Below, piece after piece: positions 19,567-29,664 of a stretch of 64,000 bases of DNA. Origin of the DNA: an uncultured Pontibacter sp. (GTDB lineage: Bacteria > Bacteroidota > Bacteroidia > Cytophagales > Hymenobacteraceae); NCBI RefSeq assembly GCF_947499215.1, contig NZ_CANMNI010000003.1, positions 682,001 through 746,000 of the forward strand, written 5' to 3'. The position numbers and the translations under genes were made by a program. Position 1 is the stretch's first letter. Each line of letters starts with the position of its first letter. The notes below the pieces were generated by a model that searched no databases, had not been told where the DNA came from, and saw only the letters and a program-made list of their open reading frames with translations.

Positions 19567-19615
19567 AAAAAGGACCGGCAGGAGAGGTGCTACACCAACC
19601 CTGCCGGTCCTTTTT
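19567..19615. terminator. Strong bidirectional terminator
   Basis: A perfect 16-pair stem, 19567-19582 with 19600-19615 (AAAAAGGACC... with ...GGTCCTTTTT), between the convergent STAS-like and FKBP genes. Confidence 0.95.
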
Positions 19616-19632
19616 ATTTGCCTGTCTTCGTA

Positions 19633-20232
19633 CTAGTGTACAGAGATCAGCTCTACATCAAAAATGAGTGTCGTGTTTGGTCCGATTACGTCACCGGCGC
19701 CCTGAGAGCCGTAAGCCAGATTAGCCGGGATGAACAGTCTCCACTTAGCGCCTTCTTTCATCAACTGCAAGGCCTCTGTCCAACCGGCGATCACGCCGTT
19801 TACCGGGAAAGTGGCGGGCTGTCCGCGCTCGTAGCTAGAGTCGAACACCGTTCCGTCGATTAGTGTGCCGTGGTAGTGGGTTGTTACTTTGTCAGAGGCT
19901 GCTGGTGATTTGCCCGTGCCTTCTTGCAACACTTGGTACTGCAGGCCGCTTGGCAGTGTTTTCACACCCTCTTTGTTTTTATTTTCATCCAAAAAAGCTT
20001 CTCCTGCCTTCTGGTTTTCGCCACCTTTTGCACCCTGCTTTTCTTGCATTTCCTGCTGTAGCGCCATCATGGCCGACTGCACGTCCTGCTGAGAAAGCGA
20101 GGAAGGCTGACCTGCAATCACTTCTTTCAATCCTTTCACAAATGACTCGGCCTCAATGTCAATGCCTTGTTTTTTGAGATTGGTGGCCATGTCGCGACCA
20201 ATAATGTAGCTTATTTTTTCCTGTAGTGTCAT
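19633..20232 (-). CDS. FKBP-type peptidyl-prolyl isomerase
   Basis: Cis-trans prolyl isomerase/chaperone, 199 residues, FklB/FkpA-like. An N-terminal dimerisation helix region (KISYIIGRDMATNLKKQGID, VKGLKEVIAG) and a Gln-rich helix precede the FKBP domain from about residue 92. The domain has THYHGTLIDGTVFDSSYERG, FPVNGVIAGWTEALQLMKEG, IPANLAYGSQGAGDVIGPNTTLIFDVEL. No signal peptide or lipobox is present at this start, so it is predicted cytoplasmic. The active-site aromatic set looks intact. Confidence 0.93.
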   Translation of the reverse strand: MTLQEKISYIIGRDMATNLKKQGIDIEAESFVKGLKEVIAGQPSSLSQQDVQSAMMALQQEMQEKQGAKGGENQKAGEAFLDENKNKEGVKTLPSGLQYQVLQEGTGKSPAASDKVTTHYHGTLIDGTVFDSSYERGQPATFPVNGVIAGWTEALQLMKEGAKWRLFIPANLAYGSQGAGDVIGPNTTLIFDVELISVH

Positions 20233-20321
20233 GTGTAGCTATATGATGAATAATGAATTTACAAGGTATAAAGGTACAGTTTAAGGGGGGATTAACCTAA
20301 GAGGGAGGGCTTAAACAGAAA

Positions 20322-20352
20322 AAAGCAGACCGGAGGGGCCCGCTTTCTTAAC
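20322..20352 (-). terminator. Terminator of the 43-residue membrane protein gene
   Basis: A ten-pair stem with two G-U pairs, 20322-20331 with 20337-20346, followed on the minus strand by six T. It lies just after the stop of the small gene at 20370-20501 and supports that gene being transcribed. Confidence 0.75.
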
Positions 20353-20369
20353 CTAAACAAGTGGCAAAC

Positions 20370-20501
20370 TTAGAGATACAAGTGTATGTCTTCGTCGTGG
20401 AGGTCCATGTGTAGTTGCTCCGGCGTTACCCAGCCTTTCATGAGATAGCCGAATGTGGTGCCCAGCAGCAAAAGTGATGAAATAGTAGTGATACGCAACA
20501 T
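20370..20501 (-). CDS. Small membrane protein with DLHDEDI tail (43 residues)
   Basis: A short gene, ATG at 20499-20501, TAA at 20370-20372. The N-terminal half is one hydrophobic helix (ITTISSLLLLGTTFGYLM); the C-terminal half is acidic and contains MDLHDEDIHLYL. A second small gene at 22969-23130 ends with a matching DLWDEDI motif. A convincing terminator follows it. The family is not recognised; a single-pass inner-membrane peptide is the simplest reading. Confidence 0.6.
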   Translation of the reverse strand: MLRITTISSLLLLGTTFGYLMKGWVTPEQLHMDLHDEDIHLYL

Positions 20502-20902
20502 ATAAATAGCTTGAAGAGTTAAACCTACTTTTTAAACGCTATATAGCGATCAAGGTTGTTGCAAAATTCACCTAATCGGCTGACTGCTAGAGCGGCTATA
20601 TTATTATGATTTGTCAATTTCTTTCCCTTACCTTTGCAGTATCAATTTTTAAGGCATGAGACCATTTGGCATTTATTCTCCTTTGCTGTTGACAACCCGC
20701 ATATCGGGTTTGGTTGCCGCCTCTCATCACGTTTCTCTAAGTGATGAGCTGAACGGGTATTGCCTGCACTTCTTTACCTCTCCCAAGGCCTTTAACAAGT
20801 AAGCCGGAGCTTTCTGCTCTGGCGCTCCGTACCTGAGACTGTCGATTACAGATTAAGGTTCTACAATTTTCTTTATCAATTTCATCTTTTTGGTTTTTCA
20901 TC
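20502..20902. promoter_or_regulatory. Leader region upstream of the FMN-type glutamate synthase gene
   Basis: 401 bases. A -7 element TACCTTTG sits at 20629-20636, with a TTTG at 20610-20613 as a possible -33 element. Downstream is a 48-codon frame (ATG at 20656, stop at 20800-20802). It is immediately followed by a hairpin, GCCGGAGC (20803-20810) with GCTCTGGC (20816-20823). The arrangement resembles an attenuation leader, but the frame has no clear coding signature and I do not call it a gene. Confidence 0.45.
20629..20636 (+). promoter_or_regulatory. -7 element TACCTTTG
   Basis: A perfect match to the Bacteroidota TAnnTTTG element, about 270 bases upstream of the glutamate synthase-like gene, implying a long 5' leader. 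The spacing to the upstream TTTG (20610-20613) is slightly short. Confidence 0.5.
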
Positions 20903-22459
20903 ATGGCAAGTAAAGTCAGTGTGAGGCAATCCATGGGGTACGCCTTTGTAGCGGCTTATTTGATTACGCTATTTTTCTCCGTGTTTGAGCGGCCATACCT
21001 GTGGCTGCTATTGGTCATCGTGCCCTTGCACCTCATTTACCTGAGAAACGTCCGGCAGGGCAAACATTCTATTTTGCGCAACTACCCGCTTGTAGGCTAC
21101 ATGCGTTATTTTTTCGAGAGTATCCGCCCGGAACTACGGCAGTACTTCTTCGAGTCTGATCTAGATGGCAAGCCTTTCAGCCGCCGCCAGCGCTCCATTG
21201 TCTACCAGCGTGCCAAAAATGTGCGCGAAACGGTGCCTTTCGGCATGCAGGCTAATAGTCAGGAACCCGGTTTTGAATGGATCGCGCATACCATGTTCCC
21301 AGTGCATGTGCAGGCCAAGGACCTGCGCGTGACGGTAGGGGGTAGCCGCTGCAAGCAGCCGTACAGCGCCAGCATTTACAACATCTCGGCCATGAGCTAC
21401 GGCTCCTTGAGCAAAACCGCCGTTACAGCTCTGAGCGCCGGCGCCAAACTCGGGGGTTTTGCCCACAACACCGGTGAGGGCGGCGTGAGCCCCTTCCACA
21501 TCGAGGGTGGTGGCGACCTGATCTGGCAGATCGGCACAGGCTACTTTGGCTGCCGCGACAAAGACGGTAACTTCTCTGAGAAGCTTTTCAAAGAACAGGT
21601 AGCACATCCGCATATCAAAATGGTGGAGATCAAGCTATCGCAGGGGGCTAAGCCGGGACATGGCGGTATACTACCGGCTGCTAAGAACACGCCGGAGATT
21701 GCGGCTATACGTAAAGTGGAGCCCTATACGACAGTGGCCTCGCCTCCGGCGCACGCTGCTTTTAACGACCAGTTCACCATGCTGCTTTTTATTGAGAAAC
21801 TGCGTGTGCTATCAGAAGGCAAGCCCGTAGGTATAAAGCTCTGCATCGGTAACAAACAGGAGTTTGAACTCTTGTGCAAGGAGATGATGCACAACCGCAT
21901 CTATCCGGACTTCATCACGATTGATGGGGCAGAGGGCGGTACCGGTGCGGCACCGCTTGAATTTACCGACAGCTTAGGTATGCCGCTTTACGATGCCTTG
22001 GCCTATGTGCAGCACATGCTGGAGCAGTACGGTCTGCGCGACGAGATCAAGCTTATCGCGGCGGGTAAAATCATCACCGGTGTCGACATCATCAAAGCCA
22101 TCTCGCTGGGAGCTGATATATGCTACAGCGCAAGGGGCATGATGTTCGCGCTGGGCTGTATACAGGCCCTGCAGTGTGACTCCGGACGCTGCCCGGTAGG
22201 TATAGCCACACAAGACAAAAACCTGTACAAAGGTTTGGACGTGGCCGACAAGCGTGTGCGTGTAGCCAACTTCCATGGCAATACCATCAAGTCGACCATC
22301 GAGGTGATGGAGGCCTGCGGGTTTGCTTTCTTGGAAGGTATCACACCAGACAAAATATTCAGACGGGTGGAGCAGGGACAGACGAAGAGCTTCAAGGACA
22401 TCTATTTTCCGAAAAAGCCTTCCCCCAGCTCTATCAGCAAAAATTATGTGCTTAATTGA
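20903..22459 (+). CDS. FMN-binding glutamate synthase-family protein
   Basis: 518 residues; two N-terminal membrane helices (about residues 12-44) precede a GltB2-like synthase domain. The family binds FMN and a 3Fe-4S cluster; the cysteines are in GCIQALQCDSGRCPVGIATQ (C-x5-C-x4-C). Other landmarks: YNISAMSYGSLSKTAV, NTGEGGVSPFH, KLSQGAKPGHGGILPAAK, TIDGAEGGTGAAPLEF and LIAAGKIITGVDI. It lacks the glutaminase domain of full GltB, so the physiological reaction is uncertain despite the name. The Rnk-like gene starts one base after its stop, so they are one operon. Confidence 0.92.
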   Translation: MASKVSVRQSMGYAFVAAYLITLFFSVFERPYLWLLLVIVPLHLIYLRNVRQGKHSILRNYPLVGYMRYFFESIRPELRQYFFESDLDGKPFSRRQRSIVYQRAKNVRETVPFGMQANSQEPGFEWIAHTMFPVHVQAKDLRVTVGGSRCKQPYSASIYNISAMSYGSLSKTAVTALSAGAKLGGFAHNTGEGGVSPFHIEGGGDLIWQIGTGYFGCRDKDGNFSEKLFKEQVAHPHIKMVEIKLSQGAKPGHGGILPAAKNTPEIAAIRKVEPYTTVASPPAHAAFNDQFTMLLFIEKLRVLSEGKPVGIKLCIGNKQEFELLCKEMMHNRIYPDFITIDGAEGGTGAAPLEFTDSLGMPLYDALAYVQHMLEQYGLRDEIKLIAAGKIITGVDIIKAISLGADICYSARGMMFALGCIQALQCDSGRCPVGIATQDKNLYKGLDVADKRVRVANFHGNTIKSTIEVMEACGFAFLEGITPDKIFRRVEQGQTKSFKDIYFPKKPSPSSISKNYVLN

Positions 22460-22460
22460 T

Positions 22461-22871
22461 ATGGAAAATGTAATCTATCTGACCGAGCAGGACTACAAGC
22501 GCCTTGTGGATCTGGTGCAGCAGCAACGACAGGGTGCTGGCGCACATGCCAACATTGCCAAGCTAGGAGAAGAACTGAAGCGGGCCAAAAGAGTCGCTTC
22601 GGAAGAGATTCCGGCTGAGGTCGTGACAATGAACTCAAGCGTTCTGCTGCGGGACCTGAAGAGCGGCAATGCCATGGAAATCACGTTGGTATACCCCAAG
22701 GATGCCGATGTAAGTGCCCGAAAGATATCCATTCTCGCACCGGTGGGCACGGCCATTATCGGCTGCAAAGAAGGGGACAAGGTAGAGTGGCCGGTACCAT
22801 CGGGTACCATTAACTATAAAATAGAGAAGGTGACGTTTCAACCGGAGGCTTCCGGCAACTTCTCACTTTAG
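22461..22871 (+). CDS. GreA/GreB-family (Rnk-like) factor
   Basis: 136 residues. The start MENVIYLTEQDY is chosen because the frame upstream overlaps the previous gene and only this part is conserved. A short N-terminal helical region is followed by the GreA/GreB C-terminal FKBP-like domain (EVVTMNSSVLLRDLKSGNAM, ITLVYPKDADVSARKISILAPVG, TAIIGCKEGDKVEW). The short N-terminus matches Rnk, a regulator of nucleoside diphosphate kinase that binds RNA polymerase, rather than GreA. It lies one base after the glutamate synthase-like gene. Confidence 0.88.
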   Translation: MENVIYLTEQDYKRLVDLVQQQRQGAGAHANIAKLGEELKRAKRVASEEIPAEVVTMNSSVLLRDLKSGNAMEITLVYPKDADVSARKISILAPVGTAIIGCKEGDKVEWPVPSGTINYKIEKVTFQPEASGNFSL

Positions 22872-22880
22872 GTATAGGAT

Positions 22881-22940
22881 TAAACCCAAAAAGCCAGTTC
22901 GCAACCTTAGAAGGTATAGCGGACTGGCTTTTTGGGTTTA
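22881..22940. terminator. Long bidirectional terminator
   Basis: A perfect 18-pair stem, 22881-22898 with 22923-22940 (TAAACCCAAAAAGCCAGT arm), between the convergent Rnk-like gene and the small membrane protein gene. Confidence 0.95.
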
Positions 22941-22968
22941 AATTTAATAGATCTATACCTGTGCCTAA

Positions 22969-23130
22969 TCAAGCGTAATCACTGATGTCTTCATCCCACA
23001 GGTCAAAATCGATATCTTCCTCCTCAATTCTAGTGCTTAAGTATACATAAGTTGCCAAACCTAAGAATAGGAGCGTAGTGCCAATCAGTACAAATGGAAA
23101 ATCTTCCCTGTCTTTATTTTTAGTTTTCAT
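22969..23130 (-). CDS. Small membrane protein with DLWDEDI tail (53 residues)
   Basis: ATG at 23128-23130, TGA at 22969-22971. A charged N-terminus (MKTKNKDRED) is followed by a hydrophobic helix (FPFVLIGTTLLFLGLATYVYL) and an acidic C-terminus EEEDIDFDLWDEDISDYA. The DLxDEDI motif is shared with the 43-residue protein at 20370-20501. It has a strong shared terminator downstream. Unrecognised family; probably a single-pass membrane peptide with a cytoplasmic acidic tail. Confidence 0.6.
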   Translation of the reverse strand: MKTKNKDREDFPFVLIGTTLLFLGLATYVYLSTRIEEEDIDFDLWDEDISDYA

Positions 23131-23212
23131 AAACCCAATATTTCATGTTGCCTTATACCTGTCTATGGTGCAATATGTTTTTAATGATTTGACTGTCAGT
23201 AGGTACAAAAAA

Positions 23213-23236
23213 GAAGGCCGGACATTTGTCCGGCCT
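23213..23236 (-). terminator. Terminator of icmF
   Basis: AAGGCCGGACA (23213-23223) pairs with TGTCCGGCCTT (23226-23236), with six T on the minus strand afterwards; it lies 45 bases past the icmF stop. Confidence 0.9.
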
Positions 23237-23281
23237 TTGCTTCTAATAACGCCAGCTAGTGCCGGCATCGTATAAACGTGC

Positions 23282-26200
23282 TTACATATTTCTGCGGTAC
23301 TGTCCGCCTACCTCGAACAGGGCATTGGTGATCTGGCCCAGCGAGCAATACTTCACGGTCTCCATCATCTCTTCGAAGATATTTCCATTGTTGATCGCCA
23401 CCTGCTGGATGCGCTTCAACATCTCCTCAGACTTATCAGCATTGCGCTGGTGCAAGCCCTGCAGCATGGAAATCTGGTACTGCTTTTCTTCTTCTGTGGC
23501 TCGGATAACCTCTGTTGGAAGTACCGTTGGAGAGCCAGTAGAAGAAAGGAAGGTATTTACTCCGATGATCGGATACTCACCTGTGTGCTTGAGTGTTTCA
23601 TAGTACAAGCTTTCCTCCTGAATCTTGCCGCGCTGGTACATGGTTTCCATGGCACCCAGCACACCGCCACGCTCTGTGATGCGGTCGAACTCCGTGAGTA
23701 CAGCCTCTTCCACCAGATCCGTCAGCTCTTCGATGATGAACGAACCCTGCAGTGGATTCTCATTTTTGGCAAGACCCAGCTCACGGTTGATGATCAGCTG
23801 AATCGCCATGGCACGACGCACGGAAGCTTCGGTTGGCGTGGTGATGGCCTCGTCGTAAGCGTTCGTGTGCAGCGAGTTACAGTTGTCGTATATTGCGTAA
23901 AGCGCCTGCAGCGTGGTGCGGATGTCGTTGAAGTCGATTTCCTGTGCGTGCAATGAACGGCCGGAGGTCTGGATGTGATACTTCAACATCTGCGAGCGGG
24001 CATCGGCGCCGTACTTGTGCTTCATCGCCTTCGCCCAAATCTTGCGTGCTACACGACCAATCACCGCATACTCCGGATCGATGCCGTTGGAGAAGAAGAA
24101 GCTCAGGTTCGGCGCAAACTTGTTTATGTCCATGCCGCGGCTCACATAGTACTCCACAAACGTGAAGCCGTTGGCCAGCGTAAAGGCAAGCTGCGAGATA
24201 GGGTTGGCACCCGCCTCAGCAATATGGTAACCCGAGATAGATACCGAGTAGAAGTTGCGCACGTTCTTGTCGATGAAGTAAGCCTGTACGTCACCCATCA
24301 ATCGCAGCGAGAACTCCGTCGAGAAAATACAGGTATTCTGTGCCTGATCTTCTTTCAGGATATCCGCCTGCACGGTTCCGCGCACAGCTGCCAAAGTACG
24401 GGTCTTGATCGGCTCGTATACCTCAGCCGGCAGCACTTGGTCACCGGTTACGCCGAGGAGCATCAGTCCTAATCCATCATTGCCTTTTGGTAGCTCGCCT
24501 TGGTACTGAGGGCGTGTTATACCTTTCTCTTTGTAAATAGCGTCAATCTTCTGGTTGATTTCCTCTTCCAGTCCGTTTTCTTTGATGTACAATTCACACT
24601 GCTGGTCGATGGCGGCATTCATAAAAAAGCCTGTCAGGATCGCAGCAGGACCGTTGATCGTCATGGAAACCGACGTCATCGGATCTGCCAAATTAAAGCC
24701 GGAGTACAGTTTCTTGGCATCGTCGAGGCAGCAGATGCTTACACCTGAGTTACCAATTTTGCCGTAGATGTCCGGTCTGAAATCAGGGTCTTCGCCGTAA
24801 AGTGTTACCGAGTCGAAAGCAGTAGACAGTCGCTTGGCTGGCATCCCTAAACTCACGTAGTGGAAGCGGCGGTTCGTACGCTCCGGTCCGCCTTCGCCGG
24901 CAAACATACGGGTAGGGTCTTCGCCTTCGCGCTTGAACGGGAACACACCCGCTGTGTATGGGAATTCGCCCGGCACGTTCTCCTGCAGGTTCCACTTGAG
25001 TAAATCACCCCACGCTTCGTAGCGCGGCGTCGAAACCTTCGGGATCTGCAGGTGAGAAAGTGACTCGGTATGCGTCTTGATCTTCAGTTCTTTGTCACGC
25101 ACCTTGAACACGTAGAACTCATTCTTGTAGGCCTGTACTTTGTCTTTCCAGTTCTCGAGAATTTTCTTGTTCTGTCCGTCCAGACTCAGCTCCACTTCGG
25201 CGTAAGCCTGCTCGAGTTGCTTTACCAAACGGTCCTTATCTTCCACCTCTATACCTTGCACCGCCTCAATCGACTTCTTGATGCCGTAGAGTTTCTGGGC
25301 AACCTCGGCCTGATCCTTCGTCCACTTGTCGTAGCTGCGGATGGTTTCGGATATCTCAGAAAGGTAGCGAGTGCGGGCAGGAGGGATGATGAACACCTTC
25401 TCCGACATTTCCTTGGAAGTCTGCAGGTTGGAGTCGAACTCAACACCTGTTTTTTCCGACAGCTTGGCCATTACGGCACGGTACAGTTGGTTCATGCCCG
25501 GGTCGTTGAACTGCGAAGCGATGGTGCCGAACACCGGAATCTCGTCATCGCTCACGTCCCACAGCTGGTGGTTGCGCTTGTATTGTTTCTTCACGTCGCG
25601 CAGTGCGTCAAGGGCTCCGCGCTTGTCAAATTTGTTCAGGGCGATCACGTCGGCGAAGTCGAGCATGTCGATCTTCTCGAGCTGCGTGGCGGCACCGTAT
25701 TCCGGCGTCATCACATACAAACTCATATCCGAGTGCTCGATGATCTCGGTGTCGGATTGGCCTATACCTGAGGTCTCGAGAATGATCATATCAAAATCAG
25801 CCGCCTTCACGATGTCCACCGCGTCCTGCACATACTTGCTTAGGGCCAAGTTGCTCTGGCGGGTGGCCAGTGAGCGCATGTATACCCGCTCATTCGAGAT
25901 CGAGTTCATGCGGATGCGGTCACCCAACAGGGCACCGCCCGTTTTGCGCTTCGATGGGTCCACCGAAATGATGGCGATTTTCTTTTCCGGAAAGTCTATC
26001 AGGAAGCGGCGCACCAGTTCATCCACCAATGACGACTTTCCGGCACCACCCGTACCGGTTATACCTAGCACCGGAGTTTTTACTTCTTTGGCCTGCTCTC
26101 TTACTTCGTTCAGGATGCTGCGTGCCTCTTCTGGGAAGTTCTCTGCAGCCGAGATCAGGCGAGCGATGGATTTCGGATCCTTGTCACGCAGGTGCTTGGC

Positions 26201-26668
26201 CTCACCGTTCAGGTCTTTGCCTGTTGGGAAGTCGCATTTCTCCAGCATGTCGTTGATCATACCTTGCAGACCCATAGCGCGTCCATCGTCAGGGGAGTAG
26301 ATGCGGGCAATGCCGTACTCATGCAGTTCCTCAATCTCAGTCGGAAGGATAACGCCGCCACCTCCACCGAAGATGCGGATATGGCCGCAGCCACGCTCGT
26401 TGAGCAGGTCGTACATGTATTTGAAGTACTCCAAGTGACCGCCTTGGTAGGAGGTGATGGCGATGGCCTGAGCGTCTTCCTGCACAGCGCAATCCACTAT
26501 TTCCTGTACCGAACGGTTGTGGCCTAGGTGAATTACCTCGGCTCCTGATGCCTGAATGATACGGCGCATGATGTTGATCGAGGCGTCGTGTCCATCAAAC
26601 AAGGACGCAGCCGTCACGATCCGGATATGGTTGACCGGCTTATATGGTTCTACTTTAGTAAGTTGCAT
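23282..26668 (-). CDS. icmF: Fused isobutyryl-CoA mutase IcmF (B12-dependent)
   Basis: An 1128-residue fusion of three parts that are separate in methylmalonyl-CoA mutase systems. Residues 1-140 form the B12-binding domain with the DGHDAS motif (His27 as lower cobalt ligand). About 195-420 is a MeaB-type G-protein chaperone with P-loop GTGGAGKSS (205-213) and a NKFDKRGA nucleotide motif. About 560-1128 is the acyl-CoA mutase barrel ([38 protein letters not shown]). This order is diagnostic of IcmF, which interconverts isobutyryl-CoA and butyryl-CoA; some relatives also handle pivalyl-CoA or isovaleryl-CoA. Alone on the minus strand with its own terminator. Confidence 0.94.
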   Translation of the reverse strand: MQLTKVEPYKPVNHIRIVTAASLFDGHDASINIMRRIIQASGAEVIHLGHNRSVQEIVDCAVQEDAQAIAITSYQGGHLEYFKYMYDLLNERGCGHIRIFGGGGGVILPTEIEELHEYGIARIYSPDDGRAMGLQGMINDMLEKCDFPTGKDLNGEAKHLRDKDPKSIARLISAAENFPEEARSILNEVREQAKEVKTPVLGITGTGGAGKSSLVDELVRRFLIDFPEKKIAIISVDPSKRKTGGALLGDRIRMNSISNERVYMRSLATRQSNLALSKYVQDAVDIVKAADFDMIILETSGIGQSDTEIIEHSDMSLYVMTPEYGAATQLEKIDMLDFADVIALNKFDKRGALDALRDVKKQYKRNHQLWDVSDDEIPVFGTIASQFNDPGMNQLYRAVMAKLSEKTGVEFDSNLQTSKEMSEKVFIIPPARTRYLSEISETIRSYDKWTKDQAEVAQKLYGIKKSIEAVQGIEVEDKDRLVKQLEQAYAEVELSLDGQNKKILENWKDKVQAYKNEFYVFKVRDKELKIKTHTESLSHLQIPKVSTPRYEAWGDLLKWNLQENVPGEFPYTAGVFPFKREGEDPTRMFAGEGGPERTNRRFHYVSLGMPAKRLSTAFDSVTLYGEDPDFRPDIYGKIGNSGVSICCLDDAKKLYSGFNLADPMTSVSMTINGPAAILTGFFMNAAIDQQCELYIKENGLEEEINQKIDAIYKEKGITRPQYQGELPKGNDGLGLMLLGVTGDQVLPAEVYEPIKTRTLAAVRGTVQADILKEDQAQNTCIFSTEFSLRLMGDVQAYFIDKNVRNFYSVSISGYHIAEAGANPISQLAFTLANGFTFVEYYVSRGMDINKFAPNLSFFFSNGIDPEYAVIGRVARKIWAKAMKHKYGADARSQMLKYHIQTSGRSLHAQEIDFNDIRTTLQALYAIYDNCNSLHTNAYDEAITTPTEASVRRAMAIQLIINRELGLAKNENPLQGSFIIEELTDLVEEAVLTEFDRITERGGVLGAMETMYQRGKIQEESLYYETLKHTGEYPIIGVNTFLSSTGSPTVLPTEVIRATEEEKQYQISMLQGLHQRNADKSEEMLKRIQQVAINNGNIFEEMMETVKYCSLGQITNALFEVGGQYRRNM

Positions 26669-26942
26669 AATTTACTAGCAAGTAATTTTTCAAATTTGAT
26701 GCGAATATAGTCAATTTTACGCAGGATTGACAGGCTCATCCCGATTCAGAAAAGCAAGGAAACAGGTCAGCCATGTCCAAAGCCGCATTAAGGTATACGG
26801 TGAAGCCGCTCATAAAAATAAGAAAGCACTCAGGAGAAGGTATGCGCATGTAAAACCGGAGCTAGTGCTGTTTTGGAGCTAACCGGCTTTATAATTTGGG
26901 GATTGTTCTAAGCTTGAGGGGAATGTTAGAAAGCGCTGCACC

Positions 26943-27644
26943 TTAGCCTAATCCAGCCTCCTTGCCCAGCGATACAAGGTCAGCCACGTTATTTGTGCCC
27001 ATTTTTTTCTGGATGCTCTTCCGGTGCGTGCTGACGGTATTGGGGCTGATGAAGAGCCGCTCAGCAATCTCCTTCGTGCTGCAACCTTGGCAGATGAGTC
27101 CGAGGATTTCGATCTCGCGTTTGCGCAAGCTTCTCACAAGGAGCCGGTTCTTTTGCTTCAGATTTTCTTTAAGCGCCTGCACCAACTGGTCTTCCGTATT
27201 CATGCGCGGGCTCATGTCCACATCGACACAGATCAATTCTTTCACCTCGCCCTCTGTGTTTTTGCTAAAAGCTTTTGCCCAGCCCATAAACCATTTATAC
27301 TGGTCTTCTTCTTTGTGCCTTGCCCGGAACAGGCCCCCGAACTCAGCTCCATTAAAGTGCTGGTAATGATTGATGCTGTCCTCTGGTATATTTTGGTCAT
27401 CCGGGTGCACAATAGCCTGCATATACGCCATACCGCCCATTTCGTGTATCTCCGCTAAGGTATAGCCAAGGGTTTCCTCATTTGTGCGGTTACACCACAC
27501 CACACCCTCATCCAGATTGGAGATGTAAACATTGGCGGGTACTTCATGGATGACTTTTTCCAAGAACTCGCATTTCTCCCTTAGTTTCTGAATTTCCTGC
27601 TCAAGTTCGGTGATTTTATCGACTCTAGAAGTCTTCTCTAGCAT
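26943..27644 (-). CDS. PAS-domain LuxR-type transcription factor
   Basis: 233 residues from MLEKTSRVDKI; an ATG at 27728 lies in a poorly coding stretch. A short N-terminal coiled coil (ITELEQEIQKLREKCEFLEK) is followed by a PAS domain (about 35-150: VPANVYISNLDEGVVWCNRTNEE, HPDDQ, YKWFMGWAKAFS). A C-terminal LuxR/GerE helix-turn-helix (about 175-233) has LRKREIEILGLICQGCSTKE and ISPNTVSTHRKSIQKKMG. It is likely a soluble one-component regulator sensing a small ligand or redox cue. The target is unknown; it stands between icmF and lepA without operon partners. Confidence 0.9.
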   Translation of the reverse strand: MLEKTSRVDKITELEQEIQKLREKCEFLEKVIHEVPANVYISNLDEGVVWCNRTNEETLGYTLAEIHEMGGMAYMQAIVHPDDQNIPEDSINHYQHFNGAEFGGLFRARHKEEDQYKWFMGWAKAFSKNTEGEVKELICVDVDMSPRMNTEDQLVQALKENLKQKNRLLVRSLRKREIEILGLICQGCSTKEIAERLFISPNTVSTHRKSIQKKMGTNNVADLVSLGKEAGLG

Positions 27645-27804
27645 AGTAGGGGGCTTGGTCTGTTTAAAGAAAAAGAGTTTAAAATTATAAAACCTATATG
27701 GAAAATTCAATAGTATGCATGTATACATATTTTGGGGGGAGGGGAAAAGCCTACTTAATTAAAATGATTTCAGGCAGAATACAGCAACAAACCCACATTC
27801 TTAT

Positions 27805-27812
27805 TAACTTTG
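27805..27812 (+). promoter_or_regulatory. -7 element TAACTTTG before lepA
   Basis: Fits TAnnTTTG and ends 19 bases before the lepA ATG. The -33 TTG is not clear. Confidence 0.45.
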
Positions 27813-27831
27813 TTTTTCGTAATAACTATTT

Positions 27832-29616
27832 ATGAAGAATATTCGCAATTTCTGTATTATCGCTCATATCGACCATGGCAAAAGCACCTTGGCCGATCGC
27901 CTGCTGGAGTTTACCTCTACAGTGGCGGAGCGTGAGATGCAAAACCAGCTGCTGGACAACATGGATTTGGAGCGTGAGCGCGGCATTACTATCAAGAGCC
28001 ACGCCATCCAGATGAATTACCACTATAAGGGAGAGGACTACGTGTTGAACCTGATTGACACTCCAGGCCACGTCGACTTCTCTTATGAAGTGTCCCGCTC
28101 TATTGCCGCCTGCGAAGGCGCTCTCCTTATTGTAGACTCCTCACAGGGTATAGAGGCGCAGACTATCTCCAACCTATACTTGGCGATTGGCTCTGACCTT
28201 GAGATCATTCCAGTTCTAAATAAGATTGACCTGCCGCACGCCATGCCAGAGGAGGTGTCTGATCAGATCATCGACCTGATTGGCTGCGACAAAGAAGACA
28301 TTATCCTCGCTTCCGGCAAGTCCGGCATCGGTATAGAGAATATCCTGAACGCGATTTGCGACCGCATTCCTGCCCCAAAGGGAAATCCTGAAGCTCCACT
28401 GCAGGCGCTTATCTTTGACTCGGTATTCAATTCTTATAGAGGTATAGAGGTATACTTCCGTATCTACAACGGCACGCTTAAAAAAGGGGAGAAGGTGAAG
28501 TTCATCAACACCGGCAAAACCTATGAGGCGGACGAGATCGGGGTGCTGAAACTGAATCAGGAACCACGTCAAGTAATGGGAGCGGGTAACGTAGGTTATC
28601 TAATCTCCGGTATTAAAAACGCCAAAGAGGTAAAAGTAGGTGATACCATCACACACGTGGACCGTCCGGCTGAGCCTATTAAGGGCTTTGAGGATGTAAA
28701 GCCGATGGTATTTGCCGGCATCTATCCGGTGGAGACGAGCGAGTACGAAGAACTGCGCAACTCCATGGAGAAGCTGCAGCTGAACGACGCCTCGCTTGTT
28801 TGGGAGCCGGAAACTTCCGCCGCCCTTGGTTTTGGTTTCCGTTGCGGTTTCCTAGGTATGCTGCACATGGAAATCGTGCAGGAACGACTCGAGCGCGAGT
28901 TCGACATGACGGTGATCACGACTGTACCGTCCGTGCAGTTCCACGCCTATTCTACCAAGGGCGAGTTGCTCAAGGTAAACGCCCCTTCCGAAATGCCGGA
29001 ACCGAATTACATCGACCGCATCGAAGAGCCGTTCATTAAAGCGCAGATCATCTCGAAGGCAGAGTATGTGGGTCCGATCATCACGCTGTGTATGGACAAG
29101 CGCGGTATTCTGAAAAATCAGACTTACCTGACCAGCGACCGCGTGGAGCTTTCGTTTGAAATGCCGCTCGCCGAGATCGTATTCGACTTCTTTGATAAAC
29201 TGAAGACAATTTCGCGTGGCTATGCCTCCCTTGACTACGAACTGATCGGTTTCCGTCAGTCGAACATGGTGAAGTTGGACGTGATGCTGAACGGGGAGAA
29301 AGTGGACGCCCTGAGCGCCATCGTACACCGCGACAAGGCCTACGATTGGGGTAAGCGCCTCTGCGAAAAGCTCCGCGAACTGCTGCCGCGCCAGATGTTC
29401 GAGATCGCCATCCAAGCGGCTATCGGGCAGAAGATCATTGCTCGTGAAACGGTAAAGGCCCTGCGCAAAAACGTATTGGCCAAGTGCTACGGCGGTGACA
29501 TTTCACGTAAGCGCAAGCTCCTCGAAAAACAGAAGAAAGGTAAGAAACGCATGCGCCAAGTAGGCAACGTGGAGATCCCACAAGAAGCCTTCTTAGCCGT
29601 GCTTAAACTCGACTAA
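27832..29616 (+). CDS. lepA: Elongation factor 4 (LepA)
   Basis: Ribosomal back-translocase-type GTPase, 594 residues, the normal length. G1 motif [13 protein letters not shown] near residues 11-23, switch [10 protein letters not shown], and NKIDLPHA for guanine recognition. The LepA-specific C-terminal domain has [24 protein letters not shown] at the end, split here as [14 protein letters not shown] and [20 protein letters not shown]. All domains are intact. Monocistronic, with a -7 element upstream and a hairpin downstream. Confidence 0.98.
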   Translation: MKNIRNFCIIAHIDHGKSTLADRLLEFTSTVAEREMQNQLLDNMDLERERGITIKSHAIQMNYHYKGEDYVLNLIDTPGHVDFSYEVSRSIAACEGALLIVDSSQGIEAQTISNLYLAIGSDLEIIPVLNKIDLPHAMPEEVSDQIIDLIGCDKEDIILASGKSGIGIENILNAICDRIPAPKGNPEAPLQALIFDSVFNSYRGIEVYFRIYNGTLKKGEKVKFINTGKTYEADEIGVLKLNQEPRQVMGAGNVGYLISGIKNAKEVKVGDTITHVDRPAEPIKGFEDVKPMVFAGIYPVETSEYEELRNSMEKLQLNDASLVWEPETSAALGFGFRCGFLGMLHMEIVQERLEREFDMTVITTVPSVQFHAYSTKGELLKVNAPSEMPEPNYIDRIEEPFIKAQIISKAEYVGPIITLCMDKRGILKNQTYLTSDRVELSFEMPLAEIVFDFFDKLKTISRGYASLDYELIGFRQSNMVKLDVMLNGEKVDALSAIVHRDKAYDWGKRLCEKLRELLPRQMFEIAIQAAIGQKIIARETVKALRKNVLAKCYGGDISRKRKLLEKQKKGKKRMRQVGNVEIPQEAFLAVLKLD

Positions 29617-29623
29617 CCATACC

Positions 29624-29664
29624 AAGCCCCGACGTGCCCCTGCGCGCCGGGGCTTGTCGCTTTT
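29624..29664 (+). terminator. Hairpin/terminator after lepA
   Basis: AAGCCCCG (29624-29631) pairs with CGGGGCTT (29648-29655); a T4 run follows after a few bases, so moderate strength. Confidence 0.7.

Noticed and set aside
25371-26300. A 309-codon open frame antisense to icmF
   Set aside because: Mirror of a conserved gene; Ser/Arg-rich translation with no domain.
26773-26853. A 26-codon frame between icmF and the PAS-LuxR gene
   Set aside because: Short, basic, no start-context or terminator support; may be chance.
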